From contig NW_003134349.1 in assembly GCF_000003605.2 (NCBI RefSeq), forward strand, positions 300,970 through 348,751: 47,782 nt of DNA. The letters run 5' to 3'. The DNA comes from Saccoglossus kowalevskii. Lineage: Eukaryota; Hemichordata; Enteropneusta; Harrimaniidae. Made by a program: the position numbers and the translations under genes. Below, in pieces: positions 24,723-36,390 of this stretch (position 1 is the first letter of the stretch; each line of letters starts with the position of its first letter). Under the pieces are notes generated by a model, which saw only the letters and a program-made list of their open reading frames with translations, was not told the DNA's origin and ran no database searches.

Positions 24723-24998
24723 CTCTGTGTCCATGTGAACTATATTCAGATTGTAGTCTCTTAGTAGGCCGCTGCGTTCATTCACATGCTCCACTCCGAG
24801 TTGTGTAGCCGGTAATTGGCCCTGTCCACCCGGCCAGGAGCCGGACATTGGATACAGTCCCAAAATGTAAAGCGGCGTGCTTGCCATGACAACGTGATGA
24901 GTGAGAGTAAGTAAAATAAAATAGGCAATGTGGTGTAATTTCAAACCAACCATTTTGTACGATATAACACTGAGTATCACCACTTCTTCCCAATCCAT
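24723..24998 (-). CDS. GABA-B-like receptor, coding exon 1 (signal peptide and start of Venus-flytrap domain)
   Basis: This is the first coding exon of a class C GPCR of the metabotropic GABA receptor family, which acts at the plasma membrane through Gi/o proteins. Two in-frame ATGs are possible. The one at 24998 gives 92 residues. The one at 24953, with context AAAATGG, gives 77 and leaves a compact signal peptide (MVGLKLHH followed by the hydrophobic AYFILLTL, ending near VVMAS). I prefer the second. After it come PLYILGLYPMSGSWPGGQ, LPATQLGVEHVNERSGLL, then YNLNIVHMDTE. These match the GABBR1 opening (YIGALFPMSGGWPGGQ, AVE.ALEDVN, IL..Y.L). The Trp of SWPGGQ corresponds to GABBR1b Trp65, a GABA contact. 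The exon ends at GAG before GTTGGT, in phase 0, and continues into exon 2 at a conserved Cys. The window shows only about 180 of an expected 800 or more residues. Confidence 0.93.
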
Positions 24999-26794
24999 TA
25001 AATTAATGCGATAATACAGTTACGGTAACGATGCAACACAAATGTAAGCGGCTAAAAGTACGATAGTTGGACAAAATTTAGCATCCTGTTTGATTTGATT
25101 TGTGACAAAATTACGTGTAACCCTTCATTCATTCGGCGTTGATTTAGTCCCAACAACTAGTTACATTCGCGGCGTATAGTACAGATCGAGTAATAATCTC
25201 ATGTCGTCTATAAATTCATTTCCCACCTTTTGTCCTGTAAATATGAATGCCGCCAAAGAAAAGTGCGCCCACCTTTTCCACCAAAGGTTTTCTAATTGTC
25301 ATCATTCGTGTTCATTTCATGGCTGGCCAGTTGCAATATTCGTACAGTCTTCGCAAAGAGGATTTTCCAATCCTACGTGCTTCCAAGAGTGTCAAGCAAT
25401 CTTCAGAGCAGAGAGAAAAAGTGAAACGTACATGTACTGGTTTCACTGGTGTGGTGTTGTGTTTGATCCCCGGTAGAAACTATTCTATAAAGATACTCAA
25501 ATATCCCAGATATACCGATATGTAACGCTGTAAATGTTTGCTATGAATCAAAACCAGAGCTGGTGCAAACGCTTCTTAAGTTAAGCGTCGCCTGTAACTG
25601 GTCGCCAATCTCAAGGTGTACTTGACAGTTCGGTCAAACAACATATCACGCCAGACGTCGACAGTCGTATTTCCATGCAAGCTTATTCCAAAGGTAACTA
25701 CAAAGCTACAGTGATACAACTTGACTAACCGAACCAGACAACAAACACAAACTGGTTTTCTGCTCAAGTGAGATAAATCATTCAATCGCAGCGCATGCGC
25801 ACTCGGTTCTTATTTTGTGTCATGCAGTTCACCTATTACGGTAGTCTTCGACAAGTGTTATTGGAGACGCTAGTCAACGTAGATACGTCTTCGCAATTCG
25901 TTATCAGTTTATTAATGTATGTGTCATGTTGAAACATAAACCACGTTGTCTCAAATTTCAAGGACAATTAATTGATTAGTTTTAATCACAAAGTCGTTTG
26001 GGAATTGAAATTACAAAATGCAAACACGTCTGTGAAATGTTGCCATGATATATGAATAAAACTGTACATATTACACTTATTGCTATTCTCTGACTTTCCA
26101 CTTTATATTACGCATGCAAGTGACAGTGGAAATAACATACCTAAACATAATCCCATTGGCTGTCGCACTCTGACGTCATATGTTCACATTTGTGGAAACA
26201 AGCAAGCGAATTTCAGATAACAAATGTGGCTTACCAATTGCAATCAGCAAATTATGGCTTGGGATCTGCTATGACAAAATTATCCTAGAGGTTTTTCATT
26301 AACCGGGACACATACATGTATATTTAATATCAAAATCAACGAACATCGGCGTTATTTTATCTTCAGATGCGAACTGCTGGTTCTTGCCAACCAGTCGCTG
26401 CGCCCGCACACGCGCGCGCGCAAACCGTAAGCTAGCGCAACAGTCTACAGGAAAAGTCCAAAATCATGAAAAACAAATGACTGACAAGATTCGAAAAAAA
26501 AACACACAATCCACATAAATACACAAAATAATAAAATTAGTAAAAATAGATATATGAACCACATTAAGTTATATCAGGTGTTTTGAAAAAGAATGAGCAT
26601 ATTCTGTGTCACATGTGGCACCCACCAGCTATCATTCCGAGACATAATGAACTGAATTCTGCATGAAACCAGATATTCAGCCGAAAATATACGGACACAA
26701 TATCGTGGCGTTACATCTAGTGGCATGTGGCAAAGCTATTGCATTTGGTGTGTTGAATATGCGAACAATATTATGCTATTGAATCTGGTGCCGT
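24999..26794. other. Proximal 5' flank of the receptor gene
   Basis: This 1.8 kb lies directly upstream of the receptor start codons, so the promoter or 5' untranslated exons are expected here or farther right. A possible 5'-UTR acceptor (ACTTTTAG) is seen on the minus strand around 25050. Two overlapping plus-strand frames at 25201-25525 resemble no known family and I treat them as chance. Candidate motifs are the GCGCATGCGC palindrome at 25791-25800, a TGACGTCA at 26171-26178 and a CpG-rich stretch at 26397-26440. No TATA box at a defined distance can be assigned. Confidence 0.4.
25790..25801. promoter_or_regulatory. NRF1-like palindrome upstream of the receptor gene
   Basis: AGCGCATGCGCA matches the palindromic NRF1 consensus YGCGCAYGCGCR except at the first base. 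It lies about 800 bp upstream of the receptor ATG. Similar CATGCG cores also occur in the dispersed repeat family to the right, so one site is weak evidence. Confidence 0.3.
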
Positions 26795-27020
26795 GTATTT
26801 CGTTAGATGAAAAATCAAAACCACTAATACGCATGTGCAATAATGTTTATTGTACGTACCAAATAAACCAGTGCTCATGCGCATTAGAAACAATTAATCG
26901 AACGAATACTCAGAAGTGTGCTACAAGAACAGCGGATTCAGTTCGTGATAAATCGTAGTCCAATGTGTTCATCAACGTGCAGTATTAAACAACAATATTA
27001 AAATGTTCTCATCTTAAACA
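26795..27020 (+). repeat. Dispersed repeat family F, copy 1
   Basis: This copy is recognised by ATCAAAACCACTAATACGCA, TTATTGTACGTACCAAATAA, ATTCAGTTCGTGATAAATC and ATGTTCTCATC. It has an internal inverted repeat: CTAATACGCATGTGCA at 26824-26839 against TGCTCATGCGCATTAG at 26872-26887 (14 of 16 paired). Related copies occur at 29728-29935, 30298-30440 (minus) and 37205-37375. The element is about 215 bp. No target-site duplication or coding frame is evident. The similar peptides seen in frames of copies 1 and 3 result from DNA homology, not a gene. Confidence 0.75.
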
Positions 27021-29727
27021 CACACTTTTCAATGAATAAAGAGATGTTTCTACTACTAATAAAAAAAAATGATTGATAGTGTTAAATTACCAGAGTTCAA
27101 ATAAAAAAATTGACATGGGTTGCGCAGGCTAAAAATGCTGAATTCTAACAATAATTCTGGATACTGATATCTATATCCTAATGTTAACGCTTCTTAAGAC
27201 AATTTAACATTTGTGTGTTATCTTAACAGTCATCTGAGTAAATTAATTTGAAATAATGGATTTAACAACTTCACAAGTTGTAAGTAATATGTGTTCTAAG
27301 AATACAAACATTATCCGGAAAGTATACATCATTCCTAAAATTATTTTATGCGTTCCTATCATAATGTTTAGTACATGCTTTGATCTCACACACTGTACAA
27401 ACACACTTCATACATCGTCATGGTTTAGATAATAAAAGCATCCATACACGTCCCAAATTGCGATCACACGTCATATCCGGAGGTCAATGTCACTACTGAT
27501 TCAAAACAAGCACTAATTTCAATATCAGTTCACATTTAGACACCCAATTTGGCGTGCATTCATCTATATGTACAAACAACGGGAAACTCTTTCGTTGCAC
27601 GCGGGCAATTAGAGCCAGTGATCTCCACGAGATCTACTCTCGATCGATGCAACACAATTAAAGAATAATAGGGGTATATTTAGACGGTAAAAGACGACGC
27701 CGTACAATCATAGCTCATTGACACGGTACATGAAAGTGGATCATTATCATGACATGATTCGTGGATAGCATTTAGAATGAAGCAGTGACAATAATGAAGG
27801 TTACTGCAATAAAGTTTTAACATGTGATTAAGTGAGCCAGTATTTGTTGACGTTGTTGCAATTCAGAATTTGTATTAACTTGTTCTCGGCGTGACACCTG
27901 TAGTTTGTATGACGATAAACGATGATCCAGGTCGTCTTTTACACTTCTGATAGCACATGCCTGGGTATACTAATTATCAATCAACACTACCAGAAACAAT
28001 GACAAATTATTTGAGATAAAGTCTTGCAAATATACTTGAAAATAAAAAAAATACAACTATTAAGAAATTATTTAATGAAACAAATCTGCAAATATCAGCA
28101 CTGTGAATAAAACTTATCGGTTTGAATCTTTAATCGCAAAAAGGACTTATATTTTCTTTCAAATTGCGTTATACAAAAACGACGGCTGATGATGATTTAT
28201 GCGATAGCGCAGTGCCGACGGTTTGCGGCAATTGTTTGCGATAAATATTAGGCCTCTGTATGAAATACACTGAGATGAGTTCAATTTATATCCTATCATA
28301 TGCACCTGATTTCATTTGACTGTACTGCCGCTTTCTATAAGGAAGAACTTGGTAATCACATGTACTATAATAGTCTGTCCTTCAATATAAACTGCCGACC
28401 AATAGCGAGCAATAATTCCAAAAATCGTCTTTTAGCCTTTTAAGCGGATGACTATTATTGACATTAACGACAGGAAAGTAACTAAACTCGCAGAAATTTC
28501 ATTTGCAAAACAAGACAGTGAACAACCCAGACATAGCGCCATACAACTGCATAGCTTAGTCTTTTCGGTTCACTGTCAGCCAATATATACACTTGGGTGG
28601 GTAACAAACGTTGTCTTACATTGAGTTACGTTTACTCTTGAGGTGATCTTTTCAATGCGTAATCGGATTTATTATGTCATTACCATTACATGGTATATGG
28701 ATTAGTTCAACTTGCCCGGGTGATGCGTATCTGCTGATTGCCTCATGGTACACTCGACATGTCAAACATGGTTATATAACAGTGATGGTTGTAAATAAAT
28801 TCCCGTCGTGATAACTGTCTATGGGGTTTGATTCGTGCCAACAGCGCTCGTGTCATTATTATTCGACATAACGATCAGACGAGTTTATACACGGTAAATA
28901 AACGCAAATAAAGGTACCTATAATACGTCAAAATTGTCATCGAAAGTATGGCACAATCTATAAAATGTTTATTGCATGAATGTTCGAGTGTTTGTTTGTG
29001 TGTTTGTTTGTTTGTTTGCTGCCACTGTACATTACTCCCGTTTGGATGATACGCCTTGGTCTCTAGCTCACCGAAGGGCGCATACTAATGAATTCCCCTG
29101 GAATTCAATTTAATAGCAATATTGAGTTTGAAAACACCAATGTGTTGCGATACAGCTCAATGCAAGACGCGGTATTTTATTTAACAGTCGCGTGAATCTC
29201 AGATACCTAAGTAAAAATTAATGTAGCTGTCTGGCAAGGTTGAACTTCAATCAAGATGGTTAAAATATCCCAATCCCTGAAAGTCAACAAATGACTGTTA
29301 ATTGCGTTCACTCAATTTAATGTGAGAGGGTGGATAATCTAATTACATCATTATATTTCAGAGTGGTCTATACTTCCGTGAAAACGATTACTCCAGTGGC
29401 TAATTTAATATCCTTTGTGACGCATCATTAGATTGAATGTAGACGAGTTAACAAGACTCGAAAAGTACCTTTCAATTTAGAAACAAAAACTAGTTTGTTT
29501 GTAATGAAGAAGTTTTGTTAAATAGTAATGATTTTGTTGTTGTCAACGTAAAATATATCATGGTTCACAAAGCCAGCTAAGTAGAGTGATTACCTTCAAC
29601 AATAGATATTTATGATTCTTCAAGATCTTATAATATTTAAATATATATATATATATCGAATCGAACTATGATTTATCATAAACTTAAAACGTTGCGTTTG
29701 TAGGACAGCAGTAATCTTTAGATTAAC
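27021..29727. other. Noncoding stretch between repeat copies F1 and F2
   Basis: This is AT-rich sequence without a recognisable gene on either strand. The only distinct element is a (TTTG)n run at 28988-29019 and an (AT)n run at 29641-29656. Confidence 0.6.
28988..29019. repeat. (TTTG)n microsatellite
   Basis: About eight units of TTTG with one interruption (GTGTG). Confidence 0.9.
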
Positions 29728-29935
29728 AATCAAAACCATTAATATAATGTACACTGATTGTTATTGTATGTACCAAGACAACTACTGTACATACGCTTTA
29801 GATAGTTTTTTGATGGTTGCTACAAGAGCAGTTTTTGTAGTTCATGATGAATCAATGTATTTTTTGACATACATTATTAAATAACAACACCAACAAATTA
29901 CATGTTCCCGTCCATAATGCGTCTTTAACAAGAAC
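29728..29935 (+). repeat. Dispersed repeat family F, copy 2
   Basis: Matches copy 1 in order: ATCAAAACCATTAATATAAT, TTATTGTATGTACCAAGA, GCTACAAGAGCAG, TAGTTCATGATGAATC and CATGTTCCCGTCCATAATGC. The CpG positions of copy 1 have mostly become TpG or CpA, as in an older copy. Confidence 0.7.
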
Positions 29936-30297
29936 ATGGTTAAAAAAGACGCATTTATTTGAATGTAATCTAAGCATATAACGTTATAATAAAGTTCTTC
30001 ATATTTAGTTAATTACATTGATGTTTAACTTTCCTCAGTTTTGTTTTTTTCAAATTTGGAAGGTATTGTTTTTTTCAGACTTATCTTCACATAACAGTTT
30101 ACATTGAAATCAACAAATCTAACTAAATATATTTCATCGAATATACGGTTTCTTGGATTCTTGTGCTGTCCATTTAGCTACCATGTTATTTAGTTAATTT
30201 GAATGTTCGCTGACGTATACTAACGACGCAAAATAATGATTATTATTGTCGATCGATACTATATATTGGAAGATACCCTGGACAATGATTCACCATA

Positions 30298-30440
30298 CAC
30301 CCGTCTAAACATTCGTTCAATGAATCAATGCAATTCTTTAATACGCACTTGAATTGATTGTGTTGGTACGTACAATAACATCCACTGCACATGCGTATAA
30401 GTGGTTTCGATTTCTGATGTAACGAATACTGCAGTATTTC
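30298..30440 (-). repeat. Dispersed repeat family F, copy 3 (inverted)
   Basis: On the minus strand it reads TATTCGTTACATCAGAAATC, GAAACCACTTATACGCATGT, TTATTGTACGTACCAACA, GTGCGTATTAAAG and GAACGAATGTTTAGA, in the same order as copy 1. The 3' part seen in copies 1, 2 and 4 is missing. Confidence 0.7.
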
Positions 30441-30454
30441 CTGCAATCACGCAA

Positions 30455-30790
30455 AATTGCAGACTGGCGGCCATTTTGTTTTAATAAATGCTGTTCTAGA
30501 GACAAGCAATGACCTGTCATGTTCAAACTTCATATATATATCATGACACATATGACAATTTAATTCAAGATGGCCGAATGGCGACCATTTTAATGTTAAA
30601 AATGATCAAAATCTGGCATTTCTTCCATTCCGTACTCAGATCTCAGTTGTGTATGGACGGAGTTTGTTCAAACATCGGACATTATAGGACATGAATGCAA
30701 AGCTGGTTTTTCAGATCGGATTTAAAATGGCTGCCTGATGGCCAATTTTTAACAAGTTTTTGACATTCTCTGACTAACGTTAGCTTTTTT
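30455..30790. repeat. Diverged tandem repeat of about 150 bp with ATGGC...CCAT cores
   Basis: Two diverged units start at GTTCAAAC (about 30521 and 30667), each followed some 50-60 bases later by a core: AAGATGGCCGAATGGCGACCATTTT-like at about 30569 and AAAATGGCTGCCTGATGGCCAATTTTT-like at about 30722. A third partial core (CTGGCGGCCATTTTG) lies at about 30465. Each core is a loose inverted repeat of ATGGC and CCAT and contains a YY1-like AANATGGC sequence. Confidence 0.55.
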
Positions 30791-31654
30791 TTTAAATTGA
30801 GAACGCACAGGGACTATGTAATGCAATTGCTTGTTAGTTTACGATAAATCATAGACCCATTTGGTCTACAGTGTAGAGTGTCGAATAACAATTATAAAAA
30901 GTAAGTGTTTTGAAACAAATTGCTTTTTGAAAATGTATCTAATTCAGCAAAAGATTAAATAAAACAAGGTTTAAATTGTGCATTGAGACAAACTCGCTAA
31001 AATGGTATATAGCTATTTAAAAGTCAGTTTATGTAAGTCACAGTACATAACTTGCAACAATAATACTCGTACATAGTCAGTTCTACAGCAAGCGCTACTA
31101 TTCGCTACCTCTTATACAAGACGAAGGGAAACAACCACCGTAGCCACTGACATCAATTCTAACATCATTATATTAAGCCATATTTTTGATTGATTGCCGC
31201 TCTCCCAAACACAAACTTAAATATTAAATACTGTATAATCACACATCTCGTTACCTACGTCAGTACCATAGGTGAAATGAGCAAACTTTCCTCTCACAGG
31301 TCTCCGTATTCGCTGATTACTACATTGCCCTCGGTTGTACCATGTACATTGTCGTCGGCAAACGCTTTGATGCTCGCCGACAGTTGTCCATTGCAAAGCA
31401 GCATACACTTTGAACAAACAACCTTATCGGGCGAAATCGTGTTTTTTTCTCTCACTTTATAAGGTTTTTATTATGTGTGTTATCCCGTTTTGTTTCGTTT
31501 CGTCGATTACAATAAGCCGCATATAGAAAGTCATTCCCCAGAATCATTCACACTTCCAAACAACGAATGACACCAACAGGAGTTGCATACATAGTAACTT
31601 GTTTGAGTTGATCACACTCCACTTGATTGCAAAAAAAACGGCAGAGAATGCTCG

Positions 31655-31800
31655 AAATATGGGGTAGGATGTTCTCAATATGTGTCTGAAATAGGGGGTG
31701 TATTTTTCTTTAATATGTCTGCTCTAGGGGGTACTAAATTTACATTGCGTCCGCAATAGGGGGTATGGTTTGCCAATGTGCTGCCAACCCTAGGGGCCTA
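31655..31800. repeat. G-rich minisatellite with TAGGGGGT cores
   Basis: Five units of about 31-34 bp, each marked by TAGGGG(GT) or ATGGGGTA, begin near 31659, 31690, 31724, 31756 and 31790. The sequence between cores is AT-rich and diverged (for example CTCAATATGTGTCTGA and TTTAATATGTCTGCTC). A C-rich end piece, GAGTGCCCCCCGGG, follows near 31846. Confidence 0.75.
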
Positions 31801-31859
31801 TATTTTTTTAGCAAGAACGCACATGGTGTAAGGTTTTAATATAGAGTGCCCCCCGGGTA

Positions 31860-34433
31860 ATTAGTGTACAACCATGAACGGCTTATTGGGCCAAAGGTTA
31901 CATTGTTTGGGTTGCCATAGCTGTTGAAGTGTAATGAGTTTCTTATTAAAAACATTGTATATCACGATAATAAGAACAAGTCATTCACTACTGAACCTTC
32001 GATCAGTGCACTCCCTAAAAATCAAATGCCCATCAACCGACCTTCCACACACAAAAACACACATTATACACGCATACAGGAAGAGGGTGTGTTGATGGAT
32101 ATGTTACAGCACAAAATACCATATAAAACATATATTACTTGAAAATATGACAAAATGCGAAATGTCTGTCTGTCCTATGGCATGGAGTTATGCTCACACA
32201 TAAACAAAATGCCCATCTTAATAACTGCAAAAATCTTAAATCCTTACTACAAATTTTTGCTTTGAAATAATTTGAATTGCGAATGGAGGTATGCACATTG
32301 CATTATGTGTGGTTTAAATCGGGGAATTTTATTTTGAAAGGCGATTATAAAGTGGCTCATCATTTTGGGGTTTACAAGCAGTTAACTAGAAAATGTTTAC
32401 TTTATTGCGAATATTTTTGGATATATATACTCACTACGACATGTGTTGATTGGTTCAGTAAGTTATTTCGGGGATTGTATGTACTAGTATGGACTCCATG
32501 TGTGTTGCTCGCTAACTTGAGTTGTTTGTATTAACATGCTGTGTATCAGCTGAAAACATCTGTGGTCGGCACACGTGACTCAAACGACATCCGATTTAAT
32601 CAAAATCAGGTAATTAAACGAGAATGTTACAAACGGATTGAGTTGAGAATAACACTCCCCAAAGGTAGTTAAGATGAAATAAACTTGAAATTGCTCGTAT
32701 ACCCATAACCTCGTTTGTAAGAGGTTCTGTGATTGGTCAGGTTAAGAGAATTTCAGTTTTCGGTTGGTTAGATAATTTTTTTTTAAAGAGAAAATAACAT
32801 CTTATTTTCATAATTGACTCTAATAAAATGAAAACATAGGTCGAGGAGAATACAGATAATGTGAAACGTTCAGTGGAATGGTTTCGCGATTGGATTTGTG
32901 TCGATGTAGCATACATCAGTACCACGTCAGAATGCCGTTTATAAAGAGTGTGATTGGTAGAAACACATGCGTCATATTGAACAAAACCCACAAATTGTTA
33001 GACATGTTTAACAAATCTGAACACAAATCAATGTGAAAAGCCATCTTCTGACACCCAATGAGAGCAGTGTACACATGCCAAAAACCTTCAACACTGTCAA
33101 TGAAATGACGTATTTAGGTAATTTAGAAGTGTCGAATTTAGTTACCGCATTGATTTTTTTATGATAGCGATCGATGTTTTTTTAAACAACGTATCATCCC
33201 ATAGTGGATTACATTTTTGCCAATTTCCACGTTCTACTTTTTTTTGAAAATTATGGTCGAACCAACGAGACCACGTGATTGTATTAGAAATATAAAAGCA
33301 GGTCGCCTGTTCTGGGTAATCATATGATGCACAAGGAGGACTTGACGGATGTCGATAATCTCCTTGTCTTGTTGTTACAGTTGTTTGATTTGAAAATGAG
33401 TTTGCTGATGTCATGCTTTGCAATGACAGGTACCATTGAATCAAGGCGCCTGTCAACTTCAATATTTCAACAAAATATATACGCTGATGAGCACATGTCA
33501 TCAATATGTCGATCAGTGCAGATATCAAACCTCGATATACTCCAGAGCGACGCAATATGCGATTCCAACCAATAGCTTTACACAGGTGCCAATATACCAA
33601 TATGTATATACTGAGAATCGATTTGTTTTATTCTTCCCCGGGAATCCGAGCGGAGCATATGAATCGCCGTACGATCGATGCATTGTTACATTATTCATAA
33701 TTCAAGAAAAATACACTTCAAATCCCTTTCTATTTTCGTTTAATTGGGTTGAATTTGGACGATGTAGGATACTTGAATGTCCCTGGCCATCCACGATTAT
33801 ACGGCGGGTATATATATACATATGATTTGGACACTGATTACAATTCTCTTATTTTATCTGCATCATTGCTAATGTTGTCCCTAGCAACAACTAACGATGT
33901 CATTCCCATATTTCAATGATAAAGGCACGTTTATTTTATTTTCAGTTAAATTTTGATATGAGGATAAAAGCCATCAGTCACCCTGCCGCTTCCAATTACC
34001 CATTTCCAATTTTTCGCTATTCGGAGCAACGTCTTAATTTATTGTTACTATGCATTGGAATAGTTATTTACTAAAGCTAAATGCTGACAATTCTGCTCAG
34101 CTCTGTGAGTCAATGTATTAATGTTTCTTGTCATTTTCAACACATTATATTGCGCTGTGACGTCACATGATCAAACGAACCGATAAAATACACTAATTCG
34201 GAATTCACTGTCATGTAGTATTGTTTGTCATAGTACCTAATGGATGTCACAAACTAAACCAGTGAGCGTGAGAGTCAGTCGTGCTTGAATTAGAATTCGT
34301 AAAAGTCAAGACAATAACATTAGCAGTGGTTGCTATGTTCTATTGGTTTGTAAAATTGTGCTTTTAAGGTCACCAATCGGTGGCGCTATACTCCCTCATT
34401 CACCATTGTGTTGTGGTGGCACAAACTGTAACT
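31860..34433. other. Noncoding stretch with long overlapping chance frames
   Basis: It contains the longest open frames of the window (33142-33600 minus, 152 codons; 33436-33825 plus, 129 codons). They overlap on opposite strands, share no motif with any family I know and do not look like real proteins. I see no gene here. A TGACGTCA lies at 34158-34165. Confidence 0.5.
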
Positions 34434-34586
34434 TTAAAGCGGGGAGTCGTCACCTACGCATGCGTCAGACGCATAACGTTTCGATTCGTTGTTTATAAAC
34501 AAGCGTTTGCCCATGAGCCTTTGCGTTTTTAGCATGCGTTGTTATCGTCGCTTGGGACTCAATCCCCAACGACCCTTCTGCTATAA
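34434..34586 (+). mobile_element. TTAA-ended MITE, copy D (subfamily 2)
   Basis: It begins TTAAAGCGGGGAGTCGTCAC and has a decayed right end (CCCTTCTGCTATAA). The interior includes GTTTATAAACAAGCGTTTG, CCCATGAGCCTTTGCGTT and GTTATCGTCGCTTGGGACTC. It matches copy E in reverse orientation. The GTCGTC end and the TGAGTCCCA-like block also resemble subfamily 1, so both probably derive from related autonomous elements. Confidence 0.8.
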
Positions 34587-34589
34587 ACA

Positions 34590-35344
34590 TTATCAACAAA
34601 AAAGTTTGTTTTTCAGAAATATCCTACAAAGCTAGTTCATAGTTACTGATATCTAAAATAATTTGTCTTTTATTGTATTAAACGTTTTGACTAAGAAGTA
34701 AAACGGGGCTGACCTTAAAAATTGAATTTTCAGAAGTCTTGTACCCACACGGAACAATGGTTCATGGAACGATGTTTTTTTCTACCGAGCCCTGTATGGT
34801 CTCAGTCGTGTCTTTAATCGTGTGTCTATGCTAATGAGTAATGTGACGAGGCGAGTCAGGTCACTGTGAACGATTTTCATTATCGTCTGTTGTTGTATTT
34901 TTCAGAAGATGGCGATCGACAGTTATCTCAGCATCTAATGTCAACCTTTCATTTTTAAAAGCGTTTCATGTAACCGCATGTCACAAATAATTAATGAGTA
35001 CGCCATTGAATTGACCAGTTCGTAATATTTTCTGCTCCATTGTGAAGTGTATATAAATTGACACTACAATGAGAGGACTGGTCTGAAGAGGGCGCTACTC
35101 AACTTAATTTCTGTGCAACGGTATAGTCATTGTAATTATTATCTATTATTAACGATTCTATTGTGTGCATTTAATACTGAGCTAAAATAAAATGTTTTCA
35201 TGGATTCACATGGACAACTCTGCAAATGCATGTTGTAATTCAGTTATAGTTGTCTTGTTGTGGAGCATTGTACACATGTATGGAAGGTGTCAAGTGAGTT
35301 CATACAAAAATGTATTTATACCCCGCTCCCTCAAAATTGACAAA
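34590..35344. other. Noncoding stretch
   Basis: I see nothing assignable. A plus-strand frame starting at 35192 has a GTGAGT donor-like site at about 35290 but no recognisable protein sequence. Confidence 0.5.
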
Positions 35345-35556
35345 TTCTGTAAAATACTTTATTTTCGCTGGAAATAATTTTTGCTGAAAAACTTTTTGGG
35401 TGTTTTGTATGGAATTAATTTTCACTGATTCTTGTTGATCTAAGTGTAAAATATAAGAAAAAATGTATATTCGCTGGATTTTATTTTCACTGAATTATCA
35501 CTTCAGCGAAAATATAGACAATAAATTCCAAGCGAAAATAAAGTAATTTACAGTAT
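35345..35556. mobile_element. Hairpin-type inverted-repeat element (MITE) with TTTTCGCTG arms
   Basis: The left arm reads TTCTGTAAAATACTTTATTT then TCGCTGG. The right arm, read on the other strand, is ATACTGTAAATTACTTTATT then TTCGCTTGGAAT. The arms are inverted copies with few differences. ATTTTCGCTG-like words recur inside (for example TATTCGCTGGATTTTATTTT and TTCAGCGAAAATA). The element is 212 bp, AT-rich and noncoding. From memory, elements with TACTGTAAA plus TTATTTTCGC words are common in marine invertebrate genomes; I cannot verify the family name. Confidence 0.8.
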
Positions 35557-36390
35557 TGGTATAAGTTGTCGTAAAACACACTAAACATTAATGTGTAGTG
35601 ATGAAACAGTGGTGTGTAAAAAGAAGAATAGTTGGTTACCATAGAGATGAAAAAAATTGTTTTTTCCATCATTTTTTATTTCGTTCATTAGAACATCCTG
35701 TGCAACGTTCTATGGAATTGTAATTATTTTCCTGTCAGATCTATTTGAGATTTTGCTTTTTTTAATCAAAACCTTGGATTTCCCAATAAATGTAATTATG
35801 AATGAATCAGTAGACATTTTAACAATTATATTTGTAAAAGCGTTCGTGAATCCATTCTCACAGGCACAATACGTACATAAGTAGTGTCGTCAGTTTTTAT
35901 CGTTATGGCACAATGTAGTAAGTTCACGGAAATTAATGAGAACGGATGGCCAGACAATTGTATTCATGTTCTATATTAAGCAACTCAATCACAGTATGTA
36001 CAAAATCATTTTTTTCAGCTGAAATGTTGTCGTAACGCACTTTTTTTCAATAAAGAGGCGGAGTAACGAGTGTTGTAATCGACACTATACTATTGGAGAT
36101 ATTCGAATCTACGTGTAAAATAGATACGTCTAGCCCATTTACTGGCATGTATGGCATATGTGGAGATTAAAGGAAGCAAATGTAGCACGACACGATGAAT
36201 GAGTGTAAACACACTGTTCACGGATTCTATACTCCTATGCTTGGCTAATCTTGATATTTTTGGCATATCAAATAGACTCCATCTGTTTTGAGCCAACAGA
36301 CGATTCCGCCATATGGTCAGCACTGATTACAAACTTGCTCAATTTGAGAACGCCAACTACCACTGCCATGCACTCCAATGACAATCATTA
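35557..36390. other. Noncoding stretch next to the second LINE relic
   Basis: It contains a 77-codon minus-strand frame (36090-36323) with RNRLLAQNRWSLFD near its start. It lies directly downstream of the LINE relic on the same strand, but I cannot match it to a LINE C-terminus and do not call it a gene. Confidence 0.4.

Noticed and set aside
25201-25525. Two overlapping plus-strand frames of about 90 codons just upstream of the receptor
   Set aside because: Both read through the same DNA in different phases with no recognised domain; more likely promoter-region noncoding sequence.
31261-31440. Minus-strand frame with LSASIKAFADDN, reminiscent of an RT FADD motif
   Set aside because: The residues around it do not match reverse transcriptase blocks, and the acceptor side has no pyrimidine tract.
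33142-33825. The two longest open frames of the window, on opposite strands
   Set aside because: They overlap each other antisense, have no recognisable motif and are plausible by chance in AT-rich DNA of this length.
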